In this document: one piece after another, positions 1 to 8,788 of the stretch | How the letters are laid out: the number at the start of each line of letters is the position of its first letter | Position numbering within the stretch: the stretch's first letter is position 1 | Source of the DNA: Gammaproteobacteria bacterium | GTDB taxonomy: Bacteria; Pseudomonadota; Gammaproteobacteria; UBA6429; Thiohalophilaceae | Direction of reading: 5' to 3' | Length of the DNA: 64,000 nt | NCBI GenBank assembly: GCA_016194635.1 | Contig: JACQBC010000030.1 | Coordinates: forward strand, 62,001 to 126,000 | Notes under the pieces: model-generated | Told to the model about the DNA's origin: nothing | Databases searched by the model: none | The model's input: only the letters and a program-made list of their open reading frames with translations | Made by a program: the position numbers and the translations under genes

Positions 1-519
1 TTCAAAACGACTGGGATCCCGTTGGGCGACCTGGGCGGCATAAGCATCGCTCACTGCAAACCCCGAATGCTGCAGATCGCGCTGCCCCTGCGGGGTATAA
101 CAATAATCAAACGCCAATAACATGCACTTTGCCTGCGGCGGAAAATCGGCCAATAAGCGTTGTAAGCGTGTGACATAACTGGCATCCACTCCCTGCGCCG
201 GGTTGACACAAGCGGCGTTCAGCAACATACGATAACGCAGGTATTGTGTTGGATGCGCCAGGCTACGCATGTCTGGATTGAGCCATACCCCTTGGCTTGA
301 ATCTCCCATCCCGACCAAATGCGCATGACAATCCCACACCTTGGTGGGATCGATACCTTCCCACGCCGCTTGTACGATGTCGTGTGTGAGCAAGTGCCGC
401 GGTGTATTCCCTGCCGGGCAGTCATTGAATAAACCTTCATCGGGCCATAACCAGGCGCCCCCGGCGGTCAATCCCACCGCACCGGCACCCAGCCAGGTTA
501 ACACGCGGCGGCGTTTCAT
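1..519 (-). CDS. Amidohydrolase-like exported protein, 3' part cut by the window edge
   Basis: The reading frame runs from an ATG at 519 to the first base of the window without a stop, giving the N-terminal 173 residues. Residues 1-22 form a Tat-like signal: three arginines at 3-5, then an Ala/Gly/Leu-rich stretch. Residues 63-67 read DCHAH, the metal-binding HxH start of the amidohydrolase TIM-barrel superfamily, preceded by a short strand (VW) as usual. Most of the barrel and its other ligands lie outside the window, so the substrate cannot be named. The ATG overlaps the stop of the preceding transporter remnant (ATGA), which suggests translational coupling in an operon running from aas. 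Because that transporter carries an in-frame stop, coupling may be impaired. Confidence 0.7.
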   Translation of the reverse strand, partial: MKRRRVLTWLGAGAVGLTAGGAWLWPDEGLFNDCPAGNTPRHLLTHDIVQAAWEGIDPTKVWDCHAHLVGMGDSSQGVWLNPDMRSLAHPTQYLRYRMLLNAACVNPAQGVDASYVTRLQRLLADFPPQAKCMLLAFDYCYTPQGQRDLQHSGFAVSDAYAAQVAQRDPSRFE

Positions 520-1505
520 GCTTGATTTTCCAGTGCATGGGCCATTTTAATTCCTTCGGCTTCATTAACGCGTGTCAGTAATACCGCACCGAGAATAAAC
601 AAAATGATCAACGACAAAATCGATAGCCGTGGATTAGCCGAAAAGTGACTCACCACCGCCATTAATAGTGGTCCGATGGCCGTGGCGAGTTTACCCAGCA
701 TATTATAAAAACCAAAGAATTCGGCGGATTTATCCGCCGGGATCAACCGCGCGTAAAGCGATCGACTCAGGGATTGAATACCGCCCTGCACCAGGCCAAT
801 CACAATTGCGAGAATATAAAAATCCTTTACGTCATTCATGAAGTACCCATACACCGTCACGCCGATATAGATGGCGATTGCAATCAGTATCGCGGCCTTG
901 GCGCCGATCTTTTCCCCCAGCTTACCGTAGGCAATCGCGGCGGGGAAAGCCACGAATTGCGTCATTAAAAACGCCATGATCAAATCACCCTGATCAAAAC
1001 CCACTCGACTGCCGTAGTCGCCCGCCATCACGCTAATAGTATCGACACCGTCGATATATAACCAGTACGCTAATAAAAACGTAAACACCACCTTGAGGTT
1101 ACGAATGGTATGAAAGGTGTGTAGCAGTTGTCGCAGGCCCTGACGTATCGCCACACCCAAGGCAACCGGTTCGACCGGTTTGCGTTCTTTGACCAGTAAA
1201 AGAATCGGCAACGAAAACACCGCCCACTAGACTCCAATGAATAAAAACACGTTTGGTATCTCATCCGCCGCCGTGATATGCTGAATTCCGAACTTGCCCG
1301 GATCAGCATATATAACACACGCCAATAAAGCCAAGCCGCCGCCCAGATAGCCTAAAGAAAAACCCAAGGCGGAAAGCATATCGAGTTTATCCTTGGGGGA
1401 CACATCGACGATCATGGAGTCATAAAAAATATTACCTCCGGCAAACCCAATGTAGCTTAATATATATACCAGCAACGCCATTTCCCGTTGACATGGATTC
1501 ACCAC
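516..1505 (-). pseudogene. MFS transporter of the UMF1/Atg22-like family, truncated and interrupted by an in-frame TAG
   Basis: Two stretches in the same frame, 1505-1227 and 1226-516, together resemble a transporter of the UMF1 (vacuole effluxer Atg22-like) family. The first part has YIGFAGGNIFYDS and ALGFSLGYLGGG, typical of the middle of these proteins. About 100 residues that normally precede it are missing, because the frame begins directly after the aas stop at a GTG. A TAG at 1227-1229 then interrupts it just before WAVFSLP. The family usually has a Trp-Trp pair there, so the TAG is most simply a TGG-to-TAG change. The second part (234 codons) still encodes several membrane helices and ends at the start of the amidohydrolase gene. 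A fragment translated from the ATG at 1218-1220 is possible but would lack half of the transporter. Confidence 0.75.
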
Positions 1506-1508
1506 CCC

Positions 1509-3668
1509 TCAATTTGTAGTTGATTCATTCACCAATTGTTGCACCGCGGGGTAATCGGTTTTACCCGAACCCAGCAGCGGTAGTTGTTTCACGGTAATAA
1601 TACGCCGTGGCACGCTGTTTTCCGCCATGGCTTGTTTACGCGCATAGGCCGATAACTCGTTGCGCTCGGCGCTGCCGCGGGTGGTAACCAAAACCAGTTG
1701 CTCGCCTTTTTGTTGATCGGGAATGGTCACGACCGCGTGTTTATCCTCCGGCCAAGCGTGTGCTACCAGTTCTTCCACCGCGGTGAGCGAGATCATCTCG
1801 CCGCCGATTTTGGCAAAACGTTTGGCGCGGCCGCGGACAAAAACAAAACCTTCCGTGTCGATACTGACAATATCACCGCTGTCATACCAACCGACGCCGT
1901 GCTGCGTCGCCGGGGGTTGTATCACCCCGGGTTTATCGTGTAATAAATACCCGCGCATTACATTCGGACCTTTTACGTATAAACGTCCCCCTTCATTTAC
2001 ACCTGGAACCGGCTCTAATTTATATTCCACCCCCGGTAAAAATTGACCCACGCTGCCGGGTTTATTTTCCATGGCGGTATTGGTCGCCAAGGCGGGACTG
2101 GTCTCGGTGGCGCCATAACCTTCTAACACACGCACGCCAAAACGCTCACTCCAGCTACGGCGGGTTTCGTCCTGGAGTTTTTCAGCACCGGCAAACACGT
2201 AGCGTATACTGTAAAAATCGTACGGGTGGGCGAACCGCGCGTACCCCACTAAAAAAGTGTTGGTGCCGAACATGATGGTGGCATTGGTTTCATACACCAT
2301 CTCCGGCACGATACGATAATGCAACGGCGTTGGATAAAAAAATACCTTCATCCCCGAGAGCAGCGGTAATAAGGTCCCGGCGGTTAACCCAAACGAGTGA
2401 AACATTGGCAGGGCATTAAAGATCACGTCTTGCGCGCTAAAATCGATACGGGTTGCGAGTTGCGCGCCGTTGGCCAAAATATTCGCGTGCGACAGTACCA
2501 CCCCTTTTGGTTTGCCTTCCGACCCCGAAGTAAACAATACAATCGCGGCCTCATCACAGTGGGCCTGTTGGGATTTGTGCCGGTAGGCGGCACGTGCAAA
2601 GTGCGCTTCGGTTAATCCGCGGATCCGATCCAGCCAACCAATTTTCTTGACCACATCCTCCAAATAAATAATTTGTACCTTTTGCGCCAGTTGCTCCAGT
2701 ATCTTTTCAAAACGGCCCAGCGTGACGAAGCGGCGCGAGGTATAAACCGTGCGGATCGCGGCAACCTCGCAGGCATTGAGCATGCCATTGGCACCGGTGG
2801 AAAAATTCATCAACGCCGGAACCCGTCCGTAGATTTGCAAGCCCAGCATCAGGATCACAGTACTCACGGTATTGGGCAACATGATGCCGACGTATTCATT
2901 GCGTACCGATTGGGGTGCAATGGTGTTACCTAGAATAAAGGCGCGGGTTAATAATTGCCGGTAGGTCAGCGGATGCCGTTCGATATCCTCCACCACCCGC
3001 TGGTTACCCCCATGGGTACGCATCGCGTCGAGGATACCTTCCAACATCGTACGCCGGTAATTGCTGGTGGCAAACATCATCTCGGTCATAATCGTGGACA
3101 ATTCCTTGCCCGCGTATTTACGCCGCGCACGTCCGCGCACTTCATCCGGCGCACGGATGGTACGCGGCGGCAAGATAGTAATGCTGATTTTGGGAAACCA
3201 GCGTAGGCGTACCCGCCCGCGCAAGCGCGAGAAAGGCGTGAATTGCGCGCCGTCGATACGTACCGGTAATAACGTCGCCCCCGAGCGGTCCGCCACCAAT
3301 CCAGGACCGTTATAGATTTTCATCAACGACCCGGTCACCGTGATGCGCCCCTCGGGAAAGATCACCACTTTTTTGTCGCCCTGCACATAACGGATCAAGG
3401 ATTTCAACGACAAGGGATTGGTGGGATCCATCACGAATAAATTCACAAACGGTTTAATGATCCGCGAGAACCAACGTTGCGAGATTTGGGTATTAATCGC
3501 GAAGCTCAGACGGTAGGGAAAGGCCGTCGCCAATAACAAGCCATCGAGAAACGAGGTGTGGTTGGAGACGATCAGTACGCGTTGCCCCGCCTGGGCGATA
3601 TTCTCCATCCCCTTAATTTCGACGCGATAGAACAGCCGCAATAACACCTTAAAAAAATACTTAAGCAT
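1509..3668 (-). CDS. aas: Bifunctional lysophospholipid acyltransferase / acyl-ACP synthetase Aas
   Basis: At 719 residues this is the same length as E. coli Aas. The N-terminal third is a PlsC-type acyltransferase with NHTSFLD (the NHx4D catalytic motif) and FPEGRIT. The remainder is an AMP-forming acyl-ACP synthetase with the P-loop-like LFTSGSEGKPKG, the adenylate motif GYGATE and the late motif YDSGDI. The enzyme activates free fatty acids on ACP and re-acylates 2-lysophosphatidylethanolamine at the inner membrane. In E. coli the partner is the MFS lysophospholipid flippase LplT. Here an MFS remnant of another family follows directly, so any replacement partner is broken. A TetR gene lies 9 bases upstream in the same direction and is probably cotranscribed or regulatory. 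Confidence 0.95.
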   Translation of the reverse strand: MLKYFFKVLLRLFYRVEIKGMENIAQAGQRVLIVSNHTSFLDGLLLATAFPYRLSFAINTQISQRWFSRIIKPFVNLFVMDPTNPLSLKSLIRYVQGDKKVVIFPEGRITVTGSLMKIYNGPGLVADRSGATLLPVRIDGAQFTPFSRLRGRVRLRWFPKISITILPPRTIRAPDEVRGRARRKYAGKELSTIMTEMMFATSNYRRTMLEGILDAMRTHGGNQRVVEDIERHPLTYRQLLTRAFILGNTIAPQSVRNEYVGIMLPNTVSTVILMLGLQIYGRVPALMNFSTGANGMLNACEVAAIRTVYTSRRFVTLGRFEKILEQLAQKVQIIYLEDVVKKIGWLDRIRGLTEAHFARAAYRHKSQQAHCDEAAIVLFTSGSEGKPKGVVLSHANILANGAQLATRIDFSAQDVIFNALPMFHSFGLTAGTLLPLLSGMKVFFYPTPLHYRIVPEMVYETNATIMFGTNTFLVGYARFAHPYDFYSIRYVFAGAEKLQDETRRSWSERFGVRVLEGYGATETSPALATNTAMENKPGSVGQFLPGVEYKLEPVPGVNEGGRLYVKGPNVMRGYLLHDKPGVIQPPATQHGVGWYDSGDIVSIDTEGFVFVRGRAKRFAKIGGEMISLTAVEELVAHAWPEDKHAVVTIPDQQKGEQLVLVTTRGSAERNELSAYARKQAMAENSVPRRIITVKQLPLLGSGKTDYPAVQQLVNESTTN

Positions 3669-3677
3669 CTTATGCTC

Positions 3678-4280
3678 CTAATGTTGCCCCAAACCCGCCA
3701 GAAAATTCTCCACTAACACCTCCACCACGGATTCGGTGGTGACTTGTTCTCCCCACTTGAGTTTGTCACTCAAGGCCAGCTCACATACGCCATGTACCCC
3801 ACCCCACAACGCGCGCGCCACACGGGCACGTTCACTGTGACTCGTATTGGCCTTAATTGCTTGTAACGGAGCTTCAATGATCGCAAACAGCTCACGCACC
3901 ATGAGGTCAAACCAGGCCGGCACCTGACTCCCTGGAGCTAACTGATGGGTAAATAATAACGACCACCGCGCGCGCTGATGTTTAGCATAGTCGCAATAAA
4001 CACGCGCAATACCGTGTAAAACCTCGTGCGGCCGTGGATGTTTAGTACTCTCCGCCTTGAGCATGCTTTCAAGTTCCTTTAAGGTCGCCGCATTGAGGTG
4101 TAGGATAAGCTCATCCAAATTTTTAAACACCAAATATAGCGTACCCACGGTATAACCGATGGCCTTGGCGACCTTGCGAGTGGAAAGGGCCTCTAGACCT
4201 TGCTGCGCGAGGATCGCGCTGGCCGCGGCCAGGGCCATGGATTTGATCTCTTCGCGACTATGGTCATTACGTCTTGCCAT
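3678..4280 (-). CDS. TetR/AcrR-family regulator with a WHG-type C-terminal domain
   Basis: This 200-residue protein has an N-terminal TetR helix-turn-helix (about residues 10-57, including the LSTRKVAKAIGYTVGTLYLVFKN recognition region). Its C-terminal ligand domain carries the ALWGGVHGVCELAL segment typical of WHG-class TetR proteins. It lies directly upstream of aas in the same direction, so it may control aas and the downstream genes and itself. The ligand is unknown; fatty acyl compounds would fit the context but nothing in the sequence shows it. The ATG at 4280 has a weak ribosome site. The region upstream (4281-4399) is AT-rich and holds the likely promoter. Confidence 0.85.
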   Translation of the reverse strand: MARRNDHSREEIKSMALAAASAILAQQGLEALSTRKVAKAIGYTVGTLYLVFKNLDELILHLNAATLKELESMLKAESTKHPRPHEVLHGIARVYCDYAKHQRARWSLLFTHQLAPGSQVPAWFDLMVRELFAIIEAPLQAIKANTSHSERARVARALWGGVHGVCELALSDKLKWGEQVTTESVVEVLVENFLAGLGQH

Positions 4281-4399
4281 CGGTGTCTATTCTGAGCACT
4301 GTTTAATTATAGGTAAATTTATTGAACAGCGTTCATAAAGTCAATCGATTCTTCTGTAGGAATTGCCTGATAAATATTTAGGCTTTTAATATCAATAGC

Positions 4400-4606
4400 T
4401 TAGATCGTCCTGAGTCTAGGCCCCAGGATATTTTTTGGGACATACACGGGATAGGCTACGTCATTGGGTGTAAGCACCGCCCCGTTGGCCCCGTCCGCTC
4501 CGTCCGGAAATAACACTCCTAACGGTTCAGTCCGATCATAAAACCCGAATCGCTTCACCTGAGCAAACTTGAAACTATCGACTATACACTTTTTGCCATC
4601 GCAATA
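4400..4606 (-). pseudogene. Open frame directly behind hcp, out of frame; possible remnant or extension of an Hcp cargo domain
   Basis: From 4606 down to a TAA at 4400-4402 the minus strand is open for 68 codons in a frame one base back (-1) from hcp. It overlaps the last 25 bases of hcp and has no start codon in a good position. The codon use looks coding, with segments such as RFGFYDRTEPLGVLFPDG and VAYPVYVPKNILGPR. At the join hcp reads GCA AAA AGT; re-pairing of tRNA-Lys one base back on the five-A run would lead into this frame. It may be a programmed -1 extension of Hcp, the broken C-terminal domain of an extended Hcp, or debris from a neighbouring effector gene. I do not recognise the domain. 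Confidence 0.4.
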
Positions 4607-5067
4607 TCATACCCGTAGCGCTTCGGGCCGGTGAGTTTATCGTCAACCCCGCTGCCGGAGTAACTGACCGCGAAGGCTGTGCCGTTCAAATATAACCGCT
4701 CCACCGGGACACCGTTGGGGCGATTCATGGCCAGGAATTGGTAAAACACCGGGATGCTGTTGTGTAGCGTGAAGGTCATGTATTGTTGCGACTGGCCTTG
4801 GCCGGTGCGAACAAAATGAAAGATGACTTTCTTGGCGCGGGATGAAAAGGTTTCTTGCAAAATACCGGTGGTCGAGCCGTCCAGCTTCTTACCGGTTTGA
4901 ATGGCATTCACAGTGGGCAGCCCGCTTTCGCGGTTCATCGCGCGGCCCGCGTGCGTGACAATGTTACGCTGCATACCAAACACGAAAAAATCCAATTGAA
5001 TCATCCCTTGATAACCTGTAGCCGTGGCATCGCCTTTAACGCCTTCATACTGCATGTAAATAAGCAT
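4582..5067 (-). CDS. hcp: Hcp1-family type VI secretion tube protein / effector carrier
   Basis: The 161-residue product starts MLIYMQYEGVKGDATATGYQG and contains the family landmarks: the NRESGLP segment (compare DRESSxPS), the KKVIFHFVRTGQG strand, and a C-terminus ending in YDIAMAKSV (compare YDLATAK). Hcp forms hexameric rings that stack into the T6SS tube and can carry small effectors inside the ring. A ribosome site (GGGGAGAA) lies 5 bases upstream of the ATG at 5067. The gene is last in a three-gene unit with an AHH nuclease and an Imm11-like gene, which marks an orphan effector cassette. No structural T6SS genes, VgrG or PAAR are in the window. An out-of-frame open tail follows (4400-4606). 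Confidence 0.9.
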   Translation of the reverse strand: MLIYMQYEGVKGDATATGYQGMIQLDFFVFGMQRNIVTHAGRAMNRESGLPTVNAIQTGKKLDGSTTGILQETFSSRAKKVIFHFVRTGQGQSQQYMTFTLHNSIPVFYQFLAMNRPNGVPVERLYLNGTAFAVSYSGSGVDDKLTGPKRYGYDIAMAKSV

Positions 5068-5093
5068 GGTTTGTTCTCCCCGTGTTAAGTCAA

Positions 5094-5699
5094 TTAATTT
5101 TCCCAGATTTTCATAAGCGCAAGGCCAAACAGTTCATTCTTCTCCACCACGTTTTTGAACGTATGGGGGTTGTCGTCGGGGTGGTGTTCGGCGTAGTAAA
5201 TGCTGGGGGCAGCTTCCTGCATCGTGAACAATTTAGCATGCGGCACTTTGTCGGCAAAGAAACCCGGTTTTAATAAATAGCCCACCTCGCCGCTTCGATA
5301 TATTTTGTACTTGGAATGCTCCCTATCCAGGGCATCATTGATCTGATTAAACACATTCATAAAATACCAGGTCTCGTCGTTGAAGGGCAGCGGCAACAAC
5401 TCGGCCACGTCGCTGATCACCGGACGTAGTAGTGTGGCGGTGGTGGGGCTCAATACCCAAGCCATGCTGACAATCCTGGCGATGTCGGGGTCGCGGTATT
5501 TATTCCTGTTGGGGCCGTCGTCGTCATACCAGCGTATCGCAGGGGGGCGCCAATCATGGGCTTTCTTTTGTCCTGTGCAATCGAAAACACTCGGTGGAAT
5601 CGTGCTTTTTCCCGCCAACAAGACGGCATTACTTTCTTGAAGAACCAAGGTTTTAATGTCATTCAAATTAGCGGGGGGTACTAACTCGTATACCACCAT
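5094..5699 (-). CDS. Imm11/DUF1629-like immunity protein for the adjacent nuclease toxin
   Basis: This 201-residue protein fits the Imm11 (DUF1629) pattern: a central VSMAWVLSP segment, then ELLPLPFNDETWYFMNV, an ALDREHSKY motif, and a C-terminal strand-helix unit (FKNVVEKNELFGLAL) ending near the C-terminus. Such proteins are immunity partners of polymorphic toxins. It follows the toxin gene with only 2 bases between them and precedes hcp by 26 bases. The ATG at 5699 is preferred over a TTG at 5705 because AGGAGG lies 8 bases upstream, inside the toxin 3' end. There is no signal peptide or membrane segment, so it would act in the cytoplasm, as expected for protection against a nuclease. Family assignment is by pattern only. 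Confidence 0.7.
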   Translation of the reverse strand: MVVYELVPPANLNDIKTLVLQESNAVLLAGKSTIPPSVFDCTGQKKAHDWRPPAIRWYDDDGPNRNKYRDPDIARIVSMAWVLSPTTATLLRPVISDVAELLPLPFNDETWYFMNVFNQINDALDREHSKYKIYRSGEVGYLLKPGFFADKVPHAKLFTMQEAAPSIYYAEHHPDDNPHTFKNVVEKNELFGLALMKIWEN

Positions 5700-5701
5700 A
5701 A

Positions 5702-6304
5702 TCAAGCCTCCTGATTTAGGCGTTCATAGAGGGGAAAAATACCTTCTTGTAAATCCTGCCCAATATCCTGAAGCGCTTTGACAATATCCGCCCGTGTCGC
5801 CCCCGGTGCCGCATCCGCTCTTCTGAGCAGATACGCCACGTTTTCATGACCAATCTTCGTATGGACCTTGCTATGGGCATAGGCCTGGGGCATGGCGGAG
5901 TGCGGTGTATGCCGGACAAAACGCGGCAGATAGATAAGGTTGGGTACATCGTGCGGGTCGATCCCCCACTTCAATAAAATTTCGAGCGCACGCGCTGCCC
6001 GCGGATCACTCCACGCCACAAGGTGGTGTACCGCCACATCGTCGGGCCGCAAGCTCTCAAGGAACGCCAGCAAGTTCTCGCTGGCCTGGTACTGCACCTC
6101 GCGGCGGGCCTTGCGGATTTCAGGACCTATGTTGTCCTTCATCTCCTGCAGGGTCTTTTTCAGTTCCCAGTCGTGTTTTTGGATGATCCGTGCGAAGAGC
6201 ACCTTCGCGATCCCCATGTTATTGTTGGTCAACTGCAACAACCCGTCCAACAGTTCTTCTTCTTCCACCAACACCACGTCCGGTTTTGAATCCGAGCTTG
6301 CCAT
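5702..6304 (-). CDS. AHH-family (HNH/EndoVII superfamily) nuclease, putative T6SS effector
   Basis: With the ATG at 6304 the product has 200 residues. The N-terminal half is helical and charged. The C-terminal half matches the AHH nuclease fold: VAVHHL (the His-His pair), then GIDPHDVPNLIYLP, then AYAHSKVHTKIGHENVAYLL with further histidines. These are the motif blocks of the AHH branch of HNH/EndoVII toxins. The start is chosen because GAGAGGGG sits just upstream; an alternative ATG at 6322 has AGGA 6-7 bases before it. The gene heads the toxin-immunity-Hcp unit, so the protein is probably a small cargo effector delivered through the Hcp tube to degrade DNA or RNA in a rival cell. No signal peptide is present. 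Confidence 0.75.
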   Translation of the reverse strand: MASSDSKPDVVLVEEEELLDGLLQLTNNNMGIAKVLFARIIQKHDWELKKTLQEMKDNIGPEIRKARREVQYQASENLLAFLESLRPDDVAVHHLVAWSDPRAARALEILLKWGIDPHDVPNLIYLPRFVRHTPHSAMPQAYAHSKVHTKIGHENVAYLLRRADAAPGATRADIVKALQDIGQDLQEGIFPLYERLNQEA

Positions 6305-6464
6305 GTGTCCCCTCTCTTCCATGCAAATCCTGACCGGATGATAACAAATGTTTTTAACAAAATCCGGTGGTTTTTGATCACGTTCACGTACCACGCATGC
6401 ACCCCCCTGGGTGGGTGACGGTATGCCTTGCAGACAAGCTTTTCCCTTAATATGAGTACACGTA

Positions 6465-6773
6465 TTACGCCGCCAACGTGGCCACAAGATATTCGTCCGG
6501 CGTTTTTACCTTGGGAGATTGATCGTCTACTACGGTAACGGGAAGAACCTCATGCCCGCGCACCGCTCCACCACGATAAAATTCCGCGCCGTCAGACGAC
6601 GGTTGCAACGAATTACCCAAAAACATCATAAGGGTGACACCGGCATCACGCCAATGCCCTATTACCGTTGCATGCCGGTCACAACGTGATGCGGACCGTG
6701 GCGTTGGTTCATCCAGCGGATCAGGGTTGAATAGGCTATCCCCGCCCGTAGTGCCGCCTGCGCTAAACTTCCA
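6465..6773 (-). other. Open stretch of unknown origin upstream of the toxin gene
   Basis: Between a TGA at 6774-6776 and a TAA at 6465-6467 the minus strand is open for 102 codons. The last 54 codons, from tandem ATGs at 6629 and 6626, encode a plausible soluble peptide (HEVLPVTVVDDQSPKVKTP near its end). No good ribosome site precedes these ATGs and I do not recognise the sequence. It overlaps a Fis-like fragment in another frame, so both cannot be genuine over the shared part. It is probably either a small unannotated gene of the toxin island or the 3' end of a degraded gene. The rest of 6305-7033 shows no other clear gene and must hold the divergent promoters. Confidence 0.25.
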
Positions 6774-6865
6774 TCATTATTCCGACGCAATGCGTTCTCA
6801 ACCGTCTCGCCATGAATCACACAAGGCAGGGAACATTTTCCGGGGAAAGTATTTATACCTAGCAC
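6662..6865 (-). pseudogene. Fragment with a Fis-type helix-turn-helix, possible tail of a sigma-54 activator
   Basis: Within 67 codons the frame encodes ETVENALRRNNDGSLAQAAL followed by RAGIAYSTLIRWM. This matches the HTH_8 (Fis) pattern that ends NtrC-type sigma-54 activators: ENAL-n-NN-x-SLAQAA-x-RAGI-x-x-STL. The preceding 18 residues do not look like any domain and there is no AAA module upstream. T6SS loci often carry such activators, so this may be the last piece of one lost from the island. A stand-alone small Fis-like protein is less likely because no ribosome site is apparent. Confidence 0.35.
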
Positions 6866-7033
6866 CTAACGCATCAAATCCACACGACGTGACCTACACC
6901 GCGTTCCATTTCGATCCCCTGCTTTCATTGTTCCGCGTGTTTTGGTAGTTTATATGCTTAACAAAGTGTCAGGGCCCTTAAAACGCGGCACGAAATCTCC
7001 ACAGCTTGTTATCCCATGCATAGGATCTTGTCG

Positions 7034-8788
7034 ATGACCGTAGATGCTGTACCCGTGTACCCCGCCAAACTCGCACAGGCGCTGCGCCGTTTCGCACCTT
7101 ACCTAAAACCGCACGCACTACGCATGTTGCTAAATGTATTAGTGGTTCTGGGTGCCACGTTTAGTTCTGCGCTGTTGATCTGGATGATCGGACACGGCTT
7201 CGATCTGTTGCATGCCAGCCGTTTTAAGGAGTTGCCGCGGTATTTTCTTGGGCTAACAATCTTAGTAATACTATTGCAAGGCTTGCGTTACGCGAATTAT
7301 TACTTGTACGAATCGATGGAGCAGCGCGTGATCTTCTCGATTCGACGCGCGCTCTATGCACAGCTGTTGTTGTTGTCAACCCCGGTTAAAACCCACTATG
7401 CGGCGGGCGATCTGCTGACACGACTAGGGCAGGACGTAAGCCGGGTATCGCAGTTGTTGGTGCTGGTGCCCGGTCAGTTGTTTGCCTACGGTTTGACTTT
7501 TCTGGTCTATGTGTCGGTAGTACTGTGGATCGAACCGCGGCTAACCCTGGTGGCATTGGTCTTGTTGCCTTTGTTCTGGTGGCAGCAACGCTACTTCTCG
7601 CTGCGGACGCGCCGCTCCTCCGGAACGTTTCTCGCCCACCAGGGAGAGCTGGGTGCCTTTGAAGAACAATCCCTCGCCAATCTGCAAGGGATCAATTCGT
7701 TCAGCGCCGAGACGGTGATGTTAACCCGCTTCGCGCGGCTGTTCACCGATTTTCGCCGTGCCGCGATGCGTAATTTGCTGACCCAGAATGCCTTTGTGGT
7801 GAGTTTTGAATTGCTAGCGGCGTTGTGCGCCATTGTACTGGTGATCTTCGGCGTGCAGGCGATCGGACGCGGCGCGTTGACCCTGGGCGGTTTGATCAAC
7901 TTTCTCCTATATATAGGCTACCTCGCCAAACCGCTGCAGGGCCTGGCCAATATTCCCGTGGAGTCGCAGATCCGCGCCGCCGCCGCTGCACGGGTGGCGG
8001 AAATCCTGGATACCGTGCCCATGGTGCAAGAGCGCGTACCGGCGCGGGTGTTGACGGAGGTTGCCGGTCATGTGCGCTTCGCCGCTGTCAGTTTTGCGTA
8101 TCCGGGCGGATCGCCGCTGCTACGCAACTTCAACCTCGATATCCGCGCGGGCGAATTTATCGGATTGGTGGGAACGAGCGGTTCTGGAAAATCCACGTTG
8201 GCACGGTTGTTATTACGCTTCTACGATCCCACCCACGGCAGCCTATCGCTGGATGGCCATGATCTGCGTGAACTAAGCCTGGCGTCGTTACGCGCCCAGA
8301 TCGCCGTGGTGTGGCAAGAGCCGTTTTTACTTGACGACAGCGTGCGGGCCAATCTACTACTGGCCAATGCGGGCGCGAGTGAAACGGATCTGATCAGCGC
8401 CGCACAACAAGCACAGGCACATGAATTTATTACTCAACTGCCACAGGGTTACGCGACACGGCTCGGCGCCCAGGGAGCGCGGCTGTCCAGCGGGCAACGG
8501 CAGCGCCTGGCGATCGCCCAGGCATTACTCAAAAAATCGTCCTTGCTGATATTTGATGAAGCGACCTCCGCGCTCGATGCACAGGCGGAGATGGCCTTGT
8601 TACAGGCCTTGACGTTTGTGCGCGGCGGGCGGACTACGATTGTTATCGCACATCGATACTCTACCCTGCAGGGAGTTGATCGGATTGTTTATTTAAACGG
8701 CGACGGTAGCGCCGATGTTGGTACCCATGCGGAATTAGTGCAATACCATGCAGGCTACCGTGCGGCGCTGGCGCATCAACGAAAATGA
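7034..8788 (+). CDS. ABC exporter, permease and ATPase in one chain (MsbA-like type)
   Basis: An N-terminal transmembrane domain of about six helices (residues 30-310) is joined to a nucleotide-binding domain. The latter carries Walker A GTSGSGKSTLARLL, a Q-loop glutamine in VVWQEPFLL, the signature LSSGQRQRL, Walker B LLIFDEATSALD and the H-loop AHRYS. All catalytic residues are present. Such half-transporters act as homodimers at the inner membrane and export lipids or hydrophobic compounds; the substrate here is not identifiable. An ATG at 7034 has AGGA 9 bases upstream and is preferred over the ATG at 7016, which has none. The 3' end overlaps the convergent next gene by 13 bases. Confidence 0.9.
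   Translation: MTVDAVPVYPAKLAQALRRFAPYLKPHALRMLLNVLVVLGATFSSALLIWMIGHGFDLLHASRFKELPRYFLGLTILVILLQGLRYANYYLYESMEQRVIFSIRRALYAQLLLLSTPVKTHYAAGDLLTRLGQDVSRVSQLLVLVPGQLFAYGLTFLVYVSVVLWIEPRLTLVALVLLPLFWWQQRYFSLRTRRSSGTFLAHQGELGAFEEQSLANLQGINSFSAETVMLTRFARLFTDFRRAAMRNLLTQNAFVVSFELLAALCAIVLVIFGVQAIGRGALTLGGLINFLLYIGYLAKPLQGLANIPVESQIRAAAAARVAEILDTVPMVQERVPARVLTEVAGHVRFAAVSFAYPGGSPLLRNFNLDIRAGEFIGLVGTSGSGKSTLARLLLRFYDPTHGSLSLDGHDLRELSLASLRAQIAVVWQEPFLLDDSVRANLLLANAGASETDLISAAQQAQAHEFITQLPQGYATRLGAQGARLSSGQRQRLAIAQALLKKSSLLIFDEATSALDAQAEMALLQALTFVRGGRTTIVIAHRYSTLQGVDRIVYLNGDGSADVGTHAELVQYHAGYRAALAHQRK

Noticed and set aside
5716-6341. Alternative frames over the AHH toxin on both strands
   Set aside because: They lack domains and are explained by the toxin gene, whose motif order and neighbours are coherent.
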